From NCBI RefSeq assembly GCF_012847295.1, contig NZ_JABBDY010000001.1, forward strand, positions 806,001 through 870,000: a DNA stretch of 64,000 bases, in the 5' to 3' direction. The notes beneath the pieces are model-generated. The model had not been told where the DNA came from, did no database searches, and worked only from the letters and a program-made list of their open reading frames with translations. Shown one piece after another: positions 63,696 through 64,000 of this stretch. This stretch comes from Microbacterium sp. MF43. GTDB lineage: Bacteria > Actinomycetota > Actinomycetes > Actinomycetales > Microbacteriaceae. The position numbers were made by a program, and so were the translations under genes. Every line of letters begins with the position of its first letter. Positions within the stretch are counted from its first letter, which is position 1.

Positions 63696-64000
63696 TCAGC
63701 CGCCGATGCCGCTGCCCGCGCCGAAGCCGGCGGTGAGGAAGCCCTGCAGGACGACGAAGAAGACGACAGGGCCGAGGGCGGCGATGATGACGGCGGCGAT
63801 CGCCCAGCCGCGGCCGCGGCCCTTGACGAGGGCGACGATGCCCTGCACGAGCGCCCACACACCGAGCGCCGTGCCGATCCAGAACGCGGTCTCGGCGAGC
63901 AGCACCCAGTCGCGCACGCCGGTGAGGACCGCCCAGTCGAAGTCGGCGCTGAGGGGGCGCGATGCGAGCTCCTTGCCCGCCCCCAGCCCGATCCCGAAGG
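63696..64000 (-). CDS. Membrane protein of unknown function, C-terminal part (5' end outside window)
   Basis: The frame stays open to the window edge, so at least 100 C-terminal residues are shown and the start is missing or lies among internal GTG codons (for example 63917). Two clear helices (FWIGTALGVWALVQGIVALV and WAIAAVIIAALGPVVFFVV) are separated by a short basic GRGRG turn, and the end is Gly-rich. I do not recognise the family. It converges on pth with a 4-base gap. Confidence 0.6.
   Translation of the reverse strand, partial: FGIGLGAGKELASRPLSADFDWAVLTGVRDWVLLAETAFWIGTALGVWALVQGIVALVKGRGRGWAIAAVIIAALGPVVFFVVLQGFLTAGFGAGSGIGG

Overview
The window is one contiguous piece of a high-GC actinobacterial chromosome. 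GC is very high. Many genes start with GTG and many overlap by four bases (ATGA or GTGA). Many genes have an extended -10 box (TAnnnT) exactly six bases before the start codon, which is the leaderless arrangement of this phylum. Gene content (MetY, Eis-like GNAT, ATP-dependent DNA ligase, NqrB-ApbE cluster) and style fit Microbacteriaceae, most likely Microbacterium or a close relative. That placement is an inference from style; no 16S gene is present.

Left third (1-28.9 kb), mostly accessory and metabolic: the 3' end of an ATP-dependent DNA ligase; a large secreted protein of eleven HYR repeats with a PxKF tail; a sirtuin; two tandem xylose-type sugar ABC importers with a ROK regulator; an MHS-family symporter; a NYN-LOTUS RNA-binding or nuclease protein; a Gfo/Idh/MocA oxidoreductase; a sulfur pair (MetY and a rhodanese, divergent); an MDR quinone reductase; the large DEAH helicase HrpA; an aldo/keto reductase with a DUF255 thioredoxin-like protein; and a protein O-mannosyltransferase.

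Right two thirds (29.5-63.7 kb) follow a backbone whose order resembles the core region I recall from Mycobacterium: pmt, rsmI, metG, tatD, rsmA, ispE, (ABC-F), tRNA-Gln, glmU, prs, rplY, pth. It is opened up by insertions. NUDIX plus MFS sit between tatD and rsmA, where mycobacteria carry rpfB. A phosphoesterase, a Stealth phosphotransferase and an aldo/keto reductase sit between rsmA and ispE. An Eis-like GNAT and a CstR-type persulfide-responsive operon sit between ispE and the ABC-F gene. About 13 kb sit between prs and rplY.

The most interesting pieces are as follows. (1) A four-gene flavin electron-transfer cluster (FMN-binding lipoprotein, ApbE, MOSC, NqrB/RnfD fused to a ferredoxin-reductase-like module) at 49.6-53.1 kb. 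(2) A coenzyme A disulfide reductase-rhodanese fusion with a His-less CsoR/CstR repressor, a 52-aa zinc-ribbon protein, and two near-perfect operators, one of which fills the promoter spacer. (3) glmU, whose start codon lies two bases after the 3' end of a tRNA-Gln gene. (4) A two-component system divergent from an FtsX-type ABC exporter, with five helically phased CCWTAN repeats between them. (5) A strongly over-represented 9-mer, GAGGCATCC, scattered on both strands.

No insertion sequence, prophage, CRISPR array, rRNA or plasmid origin was seen. No gap without a gene exceeds about 275 bases; the longest gaps (8786-9060, 62129-62378, 15072-15294) are described as regulatory regions.
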